A program made the translations under genes and the position numbers. Of a DNA stretch of 47,700 nt, positions 1 through 11,400 are shown one piece after another. The first letter of the stretch is position 1. Every line of letters begins with the position of its first letter. The notes below the pieces were generated by a model. The model was not told where the DNA came from, did not search any database, and saw only the letters and a program-made list of their open reading frames with translations. The DNA comes from a virus: the IMG/VR virus record IMGVR_UViG_3300032240_002806, positions 1 to 47,700 of that record; one strand, given 5' to 3'.

Positions 1-153
1 AAATTATTAGACCCAAGAAAACTACAGTCAACAGTTGAAAGTATATTTGTGTCATCAATGTCACAAAAAACAAATATTGCTCAAAAAGTTAATGCATCGT
101 CCCAAGACGCTAGTATGGGAATCTCTTCGTATTCATCATCTTTAGACCGATAA
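1..153 (+). CDS. 3' end of an upstream gene (partial, unknown)
   Basis: Frame 1 is open from the first base to a TAA at 151-153 and encodes the last 50 residues of a protein that begins outside the window. The tail is polar and Ser-rich and ends in SSYSSSLDR. A 47-base gap separates it from the next gene on the same strand, which starts a giant tail/baseplate protein, so a structural role is plausible from context only. No family is recognisable from this fragment. Confidence 0.6.
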   Translation, partial: KLLDPRKLQSTVESIFVSSMSQKTNIAQKVNASSQDASMGISSYSSSLDR

Positions 154-175
154 CTTCTAAAAAATAACATTTTGT

Positions 176-183
176 CTATTTAT
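176..183 (+). promoter_or_regulatory. CTATTTAT motif upstream of the 1647-aa gene
   Basis: The octamer CTATTTAT lies 17 bases before the ATG at 201, in the gap after the upstream stop codon. The same octamer, or GTATTTAT, recurs in front of several other genes here (21182, 22148, 24491, 31242, 43545). A phage-specific promoter element is possible; in such AT-rich DNA chance is the alternative. Confidence 0.3.
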
Positions 184-200
184 TGATATAAGTTTTATAA

Positions 201-3200
201 ATGGCAGATAACCCAAATTCAGCAAACAATTCATCTAACGTAAGTCCACTAAGTTTTTTTGGGTCTGCCCAATTTAGAAATGTTTTAGTTGCAAAAAATT
301 TAAAGCCTTACGAAACTGCAGGTTCTTATTCTTACGATGTTAAGAATCAAAATTATCCTATAGTTTTTGGTGAAAAAGTTCCTGTAGATACACCAAATGT
401 GTCTTTAAATTTATTTGAAAACGCAAGGGCTGCGACAATAGTAAATATATATGGTGAGTCAACTAAAGTTGATGGTTCTGACTTAATTACTGGTACAGGA
501 GCGGTTTCATACCAACAAGCTGGTACTGGAAATGTTCAAGTTTCAAACTCGGAACAACAAGTCGGTTATAGTCAATCTGCTGCAGAGTTAGAACTTTTAA
601 GTGAATTTTATATTGATTCAGCCGCAGTTGTTAACAGATATATACCACAAGATGGATACATCTACAGTTATATCAGTACAGAAAAAATACTACCAAAAAA
701 ACAAACAGGTGGAAATGAATACCCAAATTTTGATTTTAAATCAGACGATGCTCTTGGCACGCTTCCATATTTTGATAATATATTTGCCATTAGCATCGGG
801 ACAGGGGTAATTTCTTCAGAGTCATATTTACAACAAATTTCAACAGTCTTTTTACAAGAGGCTCTACAAGAAAGAATAAGTAGAGAAATTTATAAAAATA
901 CTGTTGGTAAAGTTAATTTAGCTGCGTTTTCAGACCCATTCCAAGCTTCATTACTGGCATCAGGACAAGAACCTTTAATATATAAAAACTACTCAATTAC
1001 AGTACCTGATGGAGTTCTTGACCAAGCATCATTTTTAATTCAGAAGTTTTCTGGTACCTACATACCAACATCACCAATTGAGGGGGACTATTTTTCAGAA
1101 CCACAAAGGCAAAAAGGAACAGCTGGACAGCTAATTGATACAAAATCAAATCCAATAAATAAACCGGCAAAACCACTAAGTAATCCTTCTATTAAATTTT
1201 TAAATAATACAGGAAGCGGACAAAAAAATGTTTTATTTAATAGTTTAGGATATAATAGATTTAAACCAGAATACGAACAAAACACAACCCAAGTGGGTTT
1301 GGCAATTGATAATGTATTTGATAAAAATAATACATTAACAAATTTTTATGTTGGAGATTCTACTAATGATATATCTAAGACTACCTCACCTCCTGATTTA
1401 GTCCCAATAGATGCTTATGGAAATGTTACAAGTACAATCGTTTTTGGTCCTGACGAAGTTGGAAAAATATACGAAGGTGAACAAATAGACCAACTTTATA
1501 ATTTTGGACTTAAAACTACGATTAATAGTCCTGGCGGAGCATTCTCGGACATTGCTTTAAAAGACCCAACTGGGGGATTTTCTTGGGTTAGTTTAAAAAA
1601 TAACCAAAGTGCGGGATATTATGCAACACCTGGAGGAGGGATTGGTTCACAATCTCAAACTTATTTACAAGGAGTTGGACAGAGTCTAACAAGCTCACAG
1701 TCCACAAAATTAAAACCAAGTGCGGATTCTCCTGAGACAGGGTTTAGGGCTGGCTCAATATTAGACGAAACCCAAAGAATTATAGATTCAGCACCAGCCT
1801 CAGGTGCTAAAAGATTAGTCCATGTTGGTAATGCTATGAACCAATTATCAAAAGTCTTTAATGATGGTTATAAAGAAATGACCAAAGGCTCAAGGGTGAT
1901 GAAATTTGTAAATAAAAATGGAACACAAGTTGGGGTAGAGTATGGGAGAGTTTTTACAAAAGATATTCCTTATTTAACATATGGTAATTTACAATCAACA
2001 GTTGCAAACACAAGCGGACTTGAGACTAACGGAAATATAAGAAAATTTACTAATTCTATTGTTGATTCAACATATAACCTGAATATTGCGCCACTTGCAG
2101 GACAAGCCTCTACAAATATAAAAGACGGCAAGGTAAAGAAATACATGTTTTCAATTGAAAATTTAGCTTGGAGAGGAACTGCAGAGTTTGAATCGTTACC
2201 TGATTGTGAAAAAGGACCTAATGGAGGTAGAATAATGTGGTTCCCACCATACGATATTGCATTAGGTTCAGAACAAAGTAATCCAAAGTTTAATTCAACT
2301 AATTTTTTAGGTAGACCTGAACCTATATATACTTACGAAAATACAGAAAGAAGTTCAAGTATTTCTTGGAGTATTATTGTAGACCATCCTTCTGTTTCTA
2401 ATCTTATTGTCAAAAAAGTTTTGGAAAATACAGATGATGATACTGCAACACAAGTAGCCGCATCATTCTTTGCAGGATGTCAGAAATATGATATATATGA
2501 ATTGGCTCAAAGGTATAATACTTTAAGTAAGACAACAATAGAACAATTATATCAAGAGATACTACAAAGCAATCAAACTACTGATGAACAAAAGAAAGAT
2601 GCTTTAAATGGGGCTGGCGACAACGGAGGACAAGGAGTAACTGAATCACCAACTAATCTTTTAGGTGATTTTGTAAACAATGGATTTTATTTCCCTTATG
2701 TTTTTTCAGGTACTGAATCAACTACTAATTATACATCAATATATGAAAGTTATTATGGTAATAGAAATTCATATATTGGGGGAGAAGATAGTAATAAAAT
2801 GACGGTATTTGTTAATAATGTTCTTAATGGAAATTATAATAAGATGGTTGAACTTAGAGAACAAATAAAAAATATATTAGAAAACGAACAAGGTATTATT
2901 GAAATAACTTTTAATGGAACAAAAATACCTGGAAGGTCTGATAATGCAATTATTTCATCTGCATGGTTTGATTCTGCTGTGTTATTTTTTACAGAATCAG
3001 TTTTATCAAACAATAAAACGATTAAAAGTTATGTTGATGACGGTAAAATAGTATTTAAAAAACAAAATCTTGGTTCTGAGAATACCGTAACTGGATTAAC
3101 AACTAGCCAAGGTACAGGTAACAATATAAATTGTAATCAACCAAATGGCTCATTTAATCAGTTTTCTTTTGATTCTGCGGCTTGTAGAGCGGTTAGAATA

Positions 3201-5144
3201 TCTAATATAACTGTAAGTCCAAATAAACCGACACAATCTTCAGGGTCTGAAACTACAAGTGATGATAATATACCAAATCCTGATGCAAAAGTTGGACTTA
3301 AACCAGACCAAAGTCAAAGTCTACAAACAAAATTAAAAAACGTAAGTAAAAAAATTATAAGAGAACTTTTGACTGAATGTAATTATTTTGAAGTAATTCA
3401 ACAAACCGACAAAATAATATTTGATTCTATAAAGAATAAATTTAAATTTTTTAATCCAGCATTCCATGCTATAACTCCTGAAGGATTAAATAGTAGATTA
3501 GTATTTTTAAATCAGTGTGTAAGACCAGGAAAAACAATTCCTACTAAATCTGAAGAAAATACTGAAGCCAAAATTACTGATTCATTCAATACAAATTTTG
3601 GAACACCCCCAGTTTTAGTTTTGAGATTTGGAGATTTCTACAATACAAAAATAATTCCGAATAGTTTACAAATTTCATATGAAAATATGTGGGACTTTAA
3701 TCCTGAGGGAATAGGATTTCAACCGATGATAGCAAAAGTTACTTTAGGGTTTAGTATGATTGGTGGGCATGGACTTGCAAGACCTGTTGAAAAACTTCAA
3801 AATGCATTATCTTTTAATTATTATGCTAATACTGAAATGTATGATGAAAGAGCGGATGAAACAGAATCTACTGAAACTGTTGATAGAGCTTTAATTGAAA
3901 GTTTAAGAAATGAAGAACCAATAGTTACTGTAAATAATGTAAATGACACTAAACAAAATGAAGGTGGTACATTAGTTGGAAATATAATTTCATCACAAAG
4001 AAATGATGCTGGAATTGAAACTGGTACGACTAGGTATAATGAATTCTTTAATGGGTTTGTTGATACCACAAAAAATTATTTTACAACAATTGGTAATACA
4101 TATCAGACATTATCTAATGAATATAATTTAGGAGTTTGGGCTCAAATAAATCACGATAGGTATTACACTTACGGGTATTATGATAATGTATTCAATTACC
4201 AAGCAAGTGAACTGAACATTTTAGGTAAACAAGGTAATTGGGAAACAAGTTTAGGAGTTATAGGTAATATTATTAAGAATAACGCTGATAACGGAACAGA
4301 CACTCTAATTCAAAAAGTCAATTCCTCTCAGACAATTGATACCCAAACTAAAAATAAAATTAGAGAAAATTACAAATCATTTATAAATGATTCGCTTACT
4401 AATAATTTTACACAAGTCGCAATTTACATACAGCAGATGACCGAATCTCAACTTAATTTTACAAAATATATGGCTAAAATGGATTTAGTTGCTGACTCGG
4501 CTGACGGTAAAATTTTGGCAAATGGAGCTTCAAAATTATATGTTTTAGCGGGAACACCTGATAGTGGCTCAGATACGTTGTCACAATTTAGAAATGATTA
4601 TTTCCAAATAATGACAGATTCTATAAATTTTTATAATTACGGATTAAATAAAATATTTTTGCCTGATTCACTTACCTCAGGTAATATAACGTCATACTCT
4701 CCAATAGTACCATTCACTAATAGTAATGATACTTACGTTTATATAATTTTATCTAACATTATTCTTAATAGTTCAAAAAGAAAAGATTTTTTTGATTATT
4801 TAGTTAATGGCGCCCAAACAGAGTATAAAAGTATTGCTAGAAATTTAATAAAAGATTTTGTAGAAAATAATTGGTTATTTGAATTTACTGTTGAAAAAAA
4901 TGCGGAACAAGAGTTTTTAACCGATTTCACTACAACTACACAATATCAATCTTATATTAAGTATAATCCAACTGTTGATGGTGTAAGTGTGACCACAAGA
5001 CAAAGAGATTTTACATTTACAACTGATGCCCCATTTAATGCTGTAAACTATTATAGAAGATTATCTTTAGAAAACATATATAAAACGGTCAATACCGATA
5101 ATGACATAAACATTTTTAACGGTAAAAAACAATTTGATAATTAA
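201..5144 (+). CDS. Giant tail/baseplate structural protein (1647 aa)
   Basis: The protein has 1647 residues, is rich in Asn, Ser and Thr, and shows no signal peptide or membrane segment. I do not recognise a named family for the whole chain. A central block (about residues 650-760) contains the phrases IMWFPPYDIAL, FLGRPEPIYTYENTERS and IIVDHPSVSN. A later block (about residues 1160-1220) contains MWDFNPEGIGFQPM and a Gly-rich GGHGLARP. The stop overlaps the start of a gp53-like baseplate wedge gene by one base (TAATG), so translation is probably coupled. Its position next to gp53 and a 2078-aa hub-like protein makes a baseplate or tail-tube-proximal role the best inference. The ATG is preceded by a weak AT-rich leader without a clear Shine-Dalgarno sequence. 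Confidence 0.75.
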   Translation: MADNPNSANNSSNVSPLSFFGSAQFRNVLVAKNLKPYETAGSYSYDVKNQNYPIVFGEKVPVDTPNVSLNLFENARAATIVNIYGESTKVDGSDLITGTGAVSYQQAGTGNVQVSNSEQQVGYSQSAAELELLSEFYIDSAAVVNRYIPQDGYIYSYISTEKILPKKQTGGNEYPNFDFKSDDALGTLPYFDNIFAISIGTGVISSESYLQQISTVFLQEALQERISREIYKNTVGKVNLAAFSDPFQASLLASGQEPLIYKNYSITVPDGVLDQASFLIQKFSGTYIPTSPIEGDYFSEPQRQKGTAGQLIDTKSNPINKPAKPLSNPSIKFLNNTGSGQKNVLFNSLGYNRFKPEYEQNTTQVGLAIDNVFDKNNTLTNFYVGDSTNDISKTTSPPDLVPIDAYGNVTSTIVFGPDEVGKIYEGEQIDQLYNFGLKTTINSPGGAFSDIALKDPTGGFSWVSLKNNQSAGYYATPGGGIGSQSQTYLQGVGQSLTSSQSTKLKPSADSPETGFRAGSILDETQRIIDSAPASGAKRLVHVGNAMNQLSKVFNDGYKEMTKGSRVMKFVNKNGTQVGVEYGRVFTKDIPYLTYGNLQSTVANTSGLETNGNIRKFTNSIVDSTYNLNIAPLAGQASTNIKDGKVKKYMFSIENLAWRGTAEFESLPDCEKGPNGGRIMWFPPYDIALGSEQSNPKFNSTNFLGRPEPIYTYENTERSSSISWSIIVDHPSVSNLIVKKVLENTDDDTATQVAASFFAGCQKYDIYELAQRYNTLSKTTIEQLYQEILQSNQTTDEQKKDALNGAGDNGGQGVTESPTNLLGDFVNNGFYFPYVFSGTESTTNYTSIYESYYGNRNSYIGGEDSNKMTVFVNNVLNGNYNKMVELREQIKNILENEQGIIEITFNGTKIPGRSDNAIISSAWFDSAVLFFTESVLSNNKTIKSYVDDGKIVFKKQNLGSENTVTGLTTSQGTGNNINCNQPNGSFNQFSFDSAACRAVRISNITVSPNKPTQSSGSETTSDDNIPNPDAKVGLKPDQSQSLQTKLKNVSKKIIRELLTECNYFEVIQQTDKIIFDSIKNKFKFFNPAFHAITPEGLNSRLVFLNQCVRPGKTIPTKSEENTEAKITDSFNTNFGTPPVLVLRFGDFYNTKIIPNSLQISYENMWDFNPEGIGFQPMIAKVTLGFSMIGGHGLARPVEKLQNALSFNYYANTEMYDERADETESTETVDRALIESLRNEEPIVTVNNVNDTKQNEGGTLVGNIISSQRNDAGIETGTTRYNEFFNGFVDTTKNYFTTIGNTYQTLSNEYNLGVWAQINHDRYYTYGYYDNVFNYQASELNILGKQGNWETSLGVIGNIIKNNADNGTDTLIQKVNSSQTIDTQTKNKIRENYKSFINDSLTNNFTQVAIYIQQMTESQLNFTKYMAKMDLVADSADGKILANGASKLYVLAGTPDSGSDTLSQFRNDYFQIMTDSINFYNYGLNKIFLPDSLTSGNITSYSPIVPFTNSNDTYVYIILSNIILNSSKRKDFFDYLVNGAQTEYKSIARNLIKDFVENNWLFEFTVEKNAEQEFLTDFTTTTQYQSYIKYNPTVDGVSVTTRQRDFTFTTDAPFNAVNYYRRLSLENIYKTVNTDNDINIFNGKKQFDN

Positions 5145-5467
5145 TGCCATTTCAATATTATAATAGATACAATAATTTAATAGTTAATGGTAGTCAAATT
5201 AATATACCATATGTAACACTGCCGCCAAAAAGCACCGATAAAATGTACATTTATAGAGTTGGTGTTTCTAGGTTAGATAAAGTGTCCCAAACTTATTATG
5301 GTTCACCTTACTTTGGTTGGCTAATTTTACAAGCTAATCCTGAATATGGCGGTTCTGAGGTTAATATACCTAATGATACAACACTTAAAATACCCTTTCC
5401 TTTAACGGCATCTCTTTTAGATTATAAGACAGCACTTCAAACACATTTCTATTATTATGGCAAGTAG
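5144..5467 (+). CDS. gp53-like baseplate wedge protein (LysM-like fold)
   Basis: This 107-residue protein carries the pattern expected of the T4 gp53/LysM-like baseplate family: an RLDKVSQTYYGSPYFGWLILQAN core (D, YYG, W and N at conserved spacing, residues about 44-66), followed by NPEYGGSEVNIPNDTTLKIP, where the 'IP..T.LKIP' ending is the usual LysM strand. T4 gp53 is longer (196 aa), so this is a compact version. Known gp53 joins neighbouring wedges into the hexagonal baseplate. The start ATG overlaps the previous stop by one base, and the 3' end overlaps the next gene by 11 bases, which suggests coupled translation of three baseplate proteins. Confidence 0.75.
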   Translation: MPFQYYNRYNNLIVNGSQINIPYVTLPPKSTDKMYIYRVGVSRLDKVSQTYYGSPYFGWLILQANPEYGGSEVNIPNDTTLKIPFPLTASLLDYKTALQTHFYYYGK

Positions 5468-8400
5468 TTCTAAAAGAGTAATATACAATAAAGCATTTGA
5501 TAATGTTGTTGTAATTGACCCAAATAAGATTATTAATGAAAATGGATTTCCTGAAGATAGAAATGTTGAACAAGAAAACTTGGTTATGTATGCAAATTTG
5601 GAATGTAATATACAACCAAGAAGCAGATTACTTTCAGGAGAGGATTCTCAAACACTAGAAACAGTTGGTATCGCTAAAATAAATTTCTTGAAACCAAATG
5701 ACCAAGATTATTTAACAACTAATTGGACAGAATTACAGAGTGAATACTCTAATCCAAATACAATTAATAGTGAGTTACTTGGTATTACAAATATCACTTA
5801 TAGAGCTTCACAGGATTTTACACCCCAAGTTAATATAACATTAGAAGATATAAGAGGTAGAGCTTTATTTGAATCAGGAGATGAATCAATATATTCAGCA
5901 TTTTTTAATCTACCGTACCCAACTTTTTATTTAACTTTAAAAGGATATTATGGTAAAGCGGTTAGAATGCCATTAATCCTACAAAAATTTTTAGCATCGT
6001 TAGACCAAACTTCAGGTAATTTTATTATTAATCTTTCTTTTATTGGGTATAAATTTAATGTATTAAATGACATTACTTTAGGTTATCTATTATCAGTGCC
6101 ATTAATGTATCAAAGACAACTTAACCAAAGTGTCCAAGTTGACCCAAATGGACCTGAACAAGCTTCAGTTGACCAATTAAATGGTAATGATGTTAGGATT
6201 CAATCCTCATTCGGCACTGAAGGTAGGGACACCATTAATCAAGTTTATTCAAAATACAAAGAATTAGGATTAGTTGAACAAAATTTTCCTAATTTAACAA
6301 TATATGAATTGGTATCAAGACTACAAAATTTTGAAAAAAACTACCAAGAATTATTAGGCCAAGTGTCAACAAAACCAATAACTGATGCTAAAGAATTTGA
6401 TAATCTTTTAACAAATTATGCTCAAATAATATTTTTCTCAAAAAACCCTCTATCGTGGAAAGAAGAGTTTTTGGACACAAAAAAATATTATGTAATTTTA
6501 GATAAAGGTAATAGATATAAAGTTTACACTTATAATAAAACCATTTTTGATAGTTTAAAATTTGACGATGCAATAAATAAGTTAAAAACTTTAATTAATG
6601 ATAATAACGATACTTTAGACAAAGCCCCAACATTTGGAACAAAAAATAATGGTGATAGACAAATACCTGTTAATATAAAATTTTCATCAATTGCTGCCAC
6701 ACCATATTATTTACCTAATCCTGCAACTATTGATGTTTTAGAAACTGCTAAAGAAAGGTTCGCCACTAAATCACCAACTAACTCACAATTAAATATAATT
6801 GCAACGGAGTTAAGAAATTTAGATGACACTAGAATAAAAATTGAACAATTAAGGAGTCAATCTGACCCACCAAAAAATCCAGTTGAAATTCCTTTCTTAT
6901 TTAGATTTGATGGAGATGGATTTTTTTTGGATGAAATAAATAAGATTAAGAAAAGTTTAAGTGTTCAATCGGAAGATATTGAGAGAAATATTACGGCTGA
7001 AATTAATGAAATCATTAAATCAGACAAAGGTATTGGTTTTGAACCAAATATTAGAAATATTTTAGCTGTAATTTATGCATCAACAGATGCTTTTTTAAGA
7101 ATGTTGGATAAAGTTCACAAAAAAGCTTTTGATGCTAGAAATAATAATAAGAAAAAACAAGCGGTAATTACTGACATTAAACAAGAACCTAATGCACCAG
7201 TTTATCCTTGGCCTGAATATGATAAAAGAATATTGGTTGATGGAGAACCAAAATATGATTTGAGGTACCCTGGTGACCCGGATTACATTAATGAAACTGG
7301 TGCAGATGACTACGAATCGTGGCCTGAGGTGGAGTTTGTTGAGGAGTTTCAAAAGGCGTATTTGGAAAGGTTACCTAAAAATATTAATTCTAGTTCTGCG
7401 GTTAGTGATGCAAACTCAATTAATAGATTATTGATTTCGGCATTTGATACACCAAGTAATATCTCATATTCTTTTTTACAAAAAACTCCTTTTTTATATG
7501 AAATGTGGGAAAGAGTACAAGCTATTTGTCATTACCAAGGGTTCTCAAGACTAAGCAAGTATGGGGATATTTTAAATTTTTTAGAAGCATTTGAGGCTAG
7601 TAATATAAAAATTGCAATTGGAACTAGTAGTCCTGAATTAATTGATTTTTTAAAAGAATATAAATTTACCCCTGATAATTTCCTACAATTTTTATCTCAA
7701 AATACACCAAAGTCATATGAATTATTATCAAGAGGAATTTATACTACAAGTTATTTAAAAAATGATTTAAATAATAATTCTAAATTTCTTTCACAAGAAT
7801 TACCTGAAGTAGTTGCGTCTATAGTTACAGAAAATAAACCATCGGAAGTTGAGGGTACTATTAGTAAATATTTAAAATCAACTGATAAAAATTCTTTATA
7901 TTTTACCGATATATTACCGTTTGCGTCGGAAGAATGGAATAAAGACCAACTTTTTCAAGGAAACAATAACCACACGATTGATAAAGTTTTTAGAACTGAA
8001 AAATCACTTTTTTATAATTTAAAGACAAAAAAACTTGTAAATTATACTTCAGATTTTGCATTAGATGGAAGGGGGGATAACGACAAGAACAGACCATTTA
8101 ATTATTTTGTAAGTACAAGTTTAGAAATTCCTTATGAAAATGTTAAAAATAACATGGCTGGTTTTTTTAGCGGACGAGTGTCTGAACCAAAAAAATCATC
8201 ATATACTGAAGGAAGAGTAACGTTCTACACTGGTGAATATGATACCAAATCAATCACTACGTCTATGTTAAATACTCCATCGTTTATACGGGCAATACAG
8301 AATGGGGTTAAAAATGATAGGAGCGGTTCATCCAGTCCTTATATACAGGCAGGATATTTGTTTTTAAACAGTTTACCTTTAACTAATTTAAAATGGCCTT

Positions 8401-11400
8401 ACAGAAATTCTGATGATACCACCAACAGTTATATTGCCCCAACATTTAAAAAATATGGAGCGGTTCACAGTGTTCCAAAAATGTGGGCGGCTAAGATAGG
8501 AAGTATTTGGCATAGATATAAAACTTGGATTGAAAATGATATTGATATTCTAAATGGGGTACTTGGTGACTTTGACCAAAATTTAAACTACGACCCCGAG
8601 AATTCAGACCCGACAAAAATGTATAAGTTTACCTCAAGTACAGAAAACTTTACAATTAAACTTTCGGCAACAGAAGTTGATACTAATTTACATAATAATG
8701 ACATTATAAATGTTGGATTTTACCCAAGATTATTAAATGACTTTTTTTATTTTTTAAATGGTAGAAGTCTTTATAGTGATGATACTAAGATTCAAGAATC
8801 AATACAATTAGAAATAGATAACGGGAATTTAATTTTGATTTCAAATAAAAACTCACAGTTAAATTTAGAAAAGGGATATGACCCAAATAATCCGGACAAC
8901 TGGCTTTGGTACTCAACCTTTAGTGTTCTATTTAAAAACATTAATCCTGTTACTGATGGTAATAATCTAAATTATTATTATTCAGCCCCTTCATTTGGTT
9001 CACAATACAGTCAAGTTAGAAGCGAATGCTTACCCCAAGGAACATTAACAACACCAATATATGGAAATCAATATGTGTTTAATGGCTCCGTAAGATTATT
9101 ATGGGGAGGAACTCATTTTGGATATATGCCAACAATTAATAGATTTAGTCCACCGGACCAATATATTTCTTGGACAAGAAACAATGAGTGGGCGTGGAAT
9201 TTATTTTTAAATTCAAATAATGAAAGTGGCCAACTAGATTATGTGGAAGATTTATTTGGAGTGTTTACCTATGAAGAGTTATCTTTATTTGAAAATGAGT
9301 TTTTAAATTTCTGTCAATCAGAACAAAGAACTACTTCTAAGTTTAACATTCAGTCAATTATAAAAAATTCAATACAAGTAAGTTTTGACGATTTTAATGA
9401 CAAAGATTCAAATGCGCTCTTAGAGAAATTTCAAAAAACCCAACAATTAAATTTTAATTCAAGTATTAACACTTATATAAATGAAAATATTTTATATCAA
9501 AAAGGTAATCCAACTAATTTTGATTATAGAATCTTTAGTTATTTTTCAACTAATCCATTAAAGGGTGTTGATGAGGGGGTATTAAATTACATTGATAATA
9601 CTCCAAATTCTGTCCCATACACAAGTAACACACAATCTTTTTTACAATCACAAATAGATTATCCGGATGCTTGGAAAACACTTAAAACATATGTTGGATT
9701 TTCTTCATTAAGTGGTGTGGGATATTATGGAAACAGTTCAGTTATTACTGACTTTTTTCCTGATATGAATATTGCATTTAATTCTGAAAATATTATAAAA
9801 TTTGCCAGCGTAATTAAAATTTACGCTACTCAAAAGTACCTAAAGAATGTTACAAATAAAGAAGAATTTTCTGTAGTTATGACTCAGTTCATTGATGAAA
9901 TGAATAGTTTAAGAGATTTAGTATTTGATGGAATGTACACTAAATTACAATATTCACTTCAGACTGTTAAAAATACTACAACAAATGAGGACAATTCAAA
10001 AACAACTGGAGAATCAACTAAATTTGAGTATTATTATTTGTTTAAAGCAATTAATGACAAATGGATTTCTGCTAATAACTACAACAAAGAAACTATGTTT
10101 GAGGACATACTTCTATTAGATAGAGGTAGTAAGAACCTAGGAGGTAAAGTTATTGTTGATATTTTTTCAATAATATCAGATTTAAGAGATAACCCTAATA
10201 TGACAATTCATAATCTTACTGATAAAATTGTCAGGAACCATCACTTTTTACCATACAATTTACCAAGTTATTTAAACTTTTATGGGGCTCCAAATGCTGG
10301 TGACGGAAGAAATGATGAAAATGAAGAATCTTTCGCCGATTCTATGTTTGGTACTTTTACTGAAGTTGATTATTCAAAGTCTAAACCAAAATTGGTTTGT
10401 TATTATGCCGAAACTGGCTCCGAACAACTTAATGTGATTAATATTAAAAATGGTTTTAATGATGATAGTTGGAATTTTGAACAGTCAACAAATAATCCGG
10501 TAGTTGAAGATTTATCATTAAAAGAAAATAAAAATGATTGGGCCCTATCAAATAAACCTGTAGGAATTGTTGCGGACTTTGGAGTTCAAAATCAAGGAAT
10601 ATTTCAAACAATACAAGTATCTCAAGATTTAGGTAAAGCTACTTCTGAATCATTAAAGGCTGATTATGAATTAGGAAATGTTATGAGGGGTACAAATACC
10701 CTAACACAAAGTGTGAGTTTATTAAAAATATACAAAACTAGAGCATATAAGACAACAATTACTATGATGGGTAATATGATGATGCAACCAATGATGTATG
10801 TGCTAATAAAACATATGCCATTATTTGCTGGTCCATATTTAATAACTGAGGTTGAACATGTAATTGCTCCTGGTAGTTTTACTACTAAAGTTGTTGGAAC
10901 AAGACAAAAAACTTATACTCCTCCAGTTGAGAATAAATTATTGGAAACAATTAAAAGTCAGTTTGTTACTAAATTAATTAATAATTTGACAACTAAGAGA
11001 GAAAATCAAAAAAGACTTGAGACAAATACTATTCAGGCTAGAGGTAATGTTGCAAATGCAATTAGTCCAAATTATTCACCTACAGCAAATCCAATTTGTA
11101 CAGTTAGTGTTAGTTATAGTTCATTCTCAGCAGTTACTACCCCATCCAAGAGCCAAACACCTGTTAGAAATATGTTTGATTCAATCTTAGATAAAGTAAG
11201 AGGACTTAATTCTGGAAGTAATTCAGGCGATTCAATGACCTACATTGTACATACTTTATTCTATATTAAATCTTATAAAGGAACATCTTTTGAATATTAT
11301 GGAAATAATGTTCCATTAATACCACTTTCTCCAGGTACTCCAAAATGGGGAGGAGACTTGAGTAAGTTCTTTAATAACGAATATATGTGTATGACTGGAC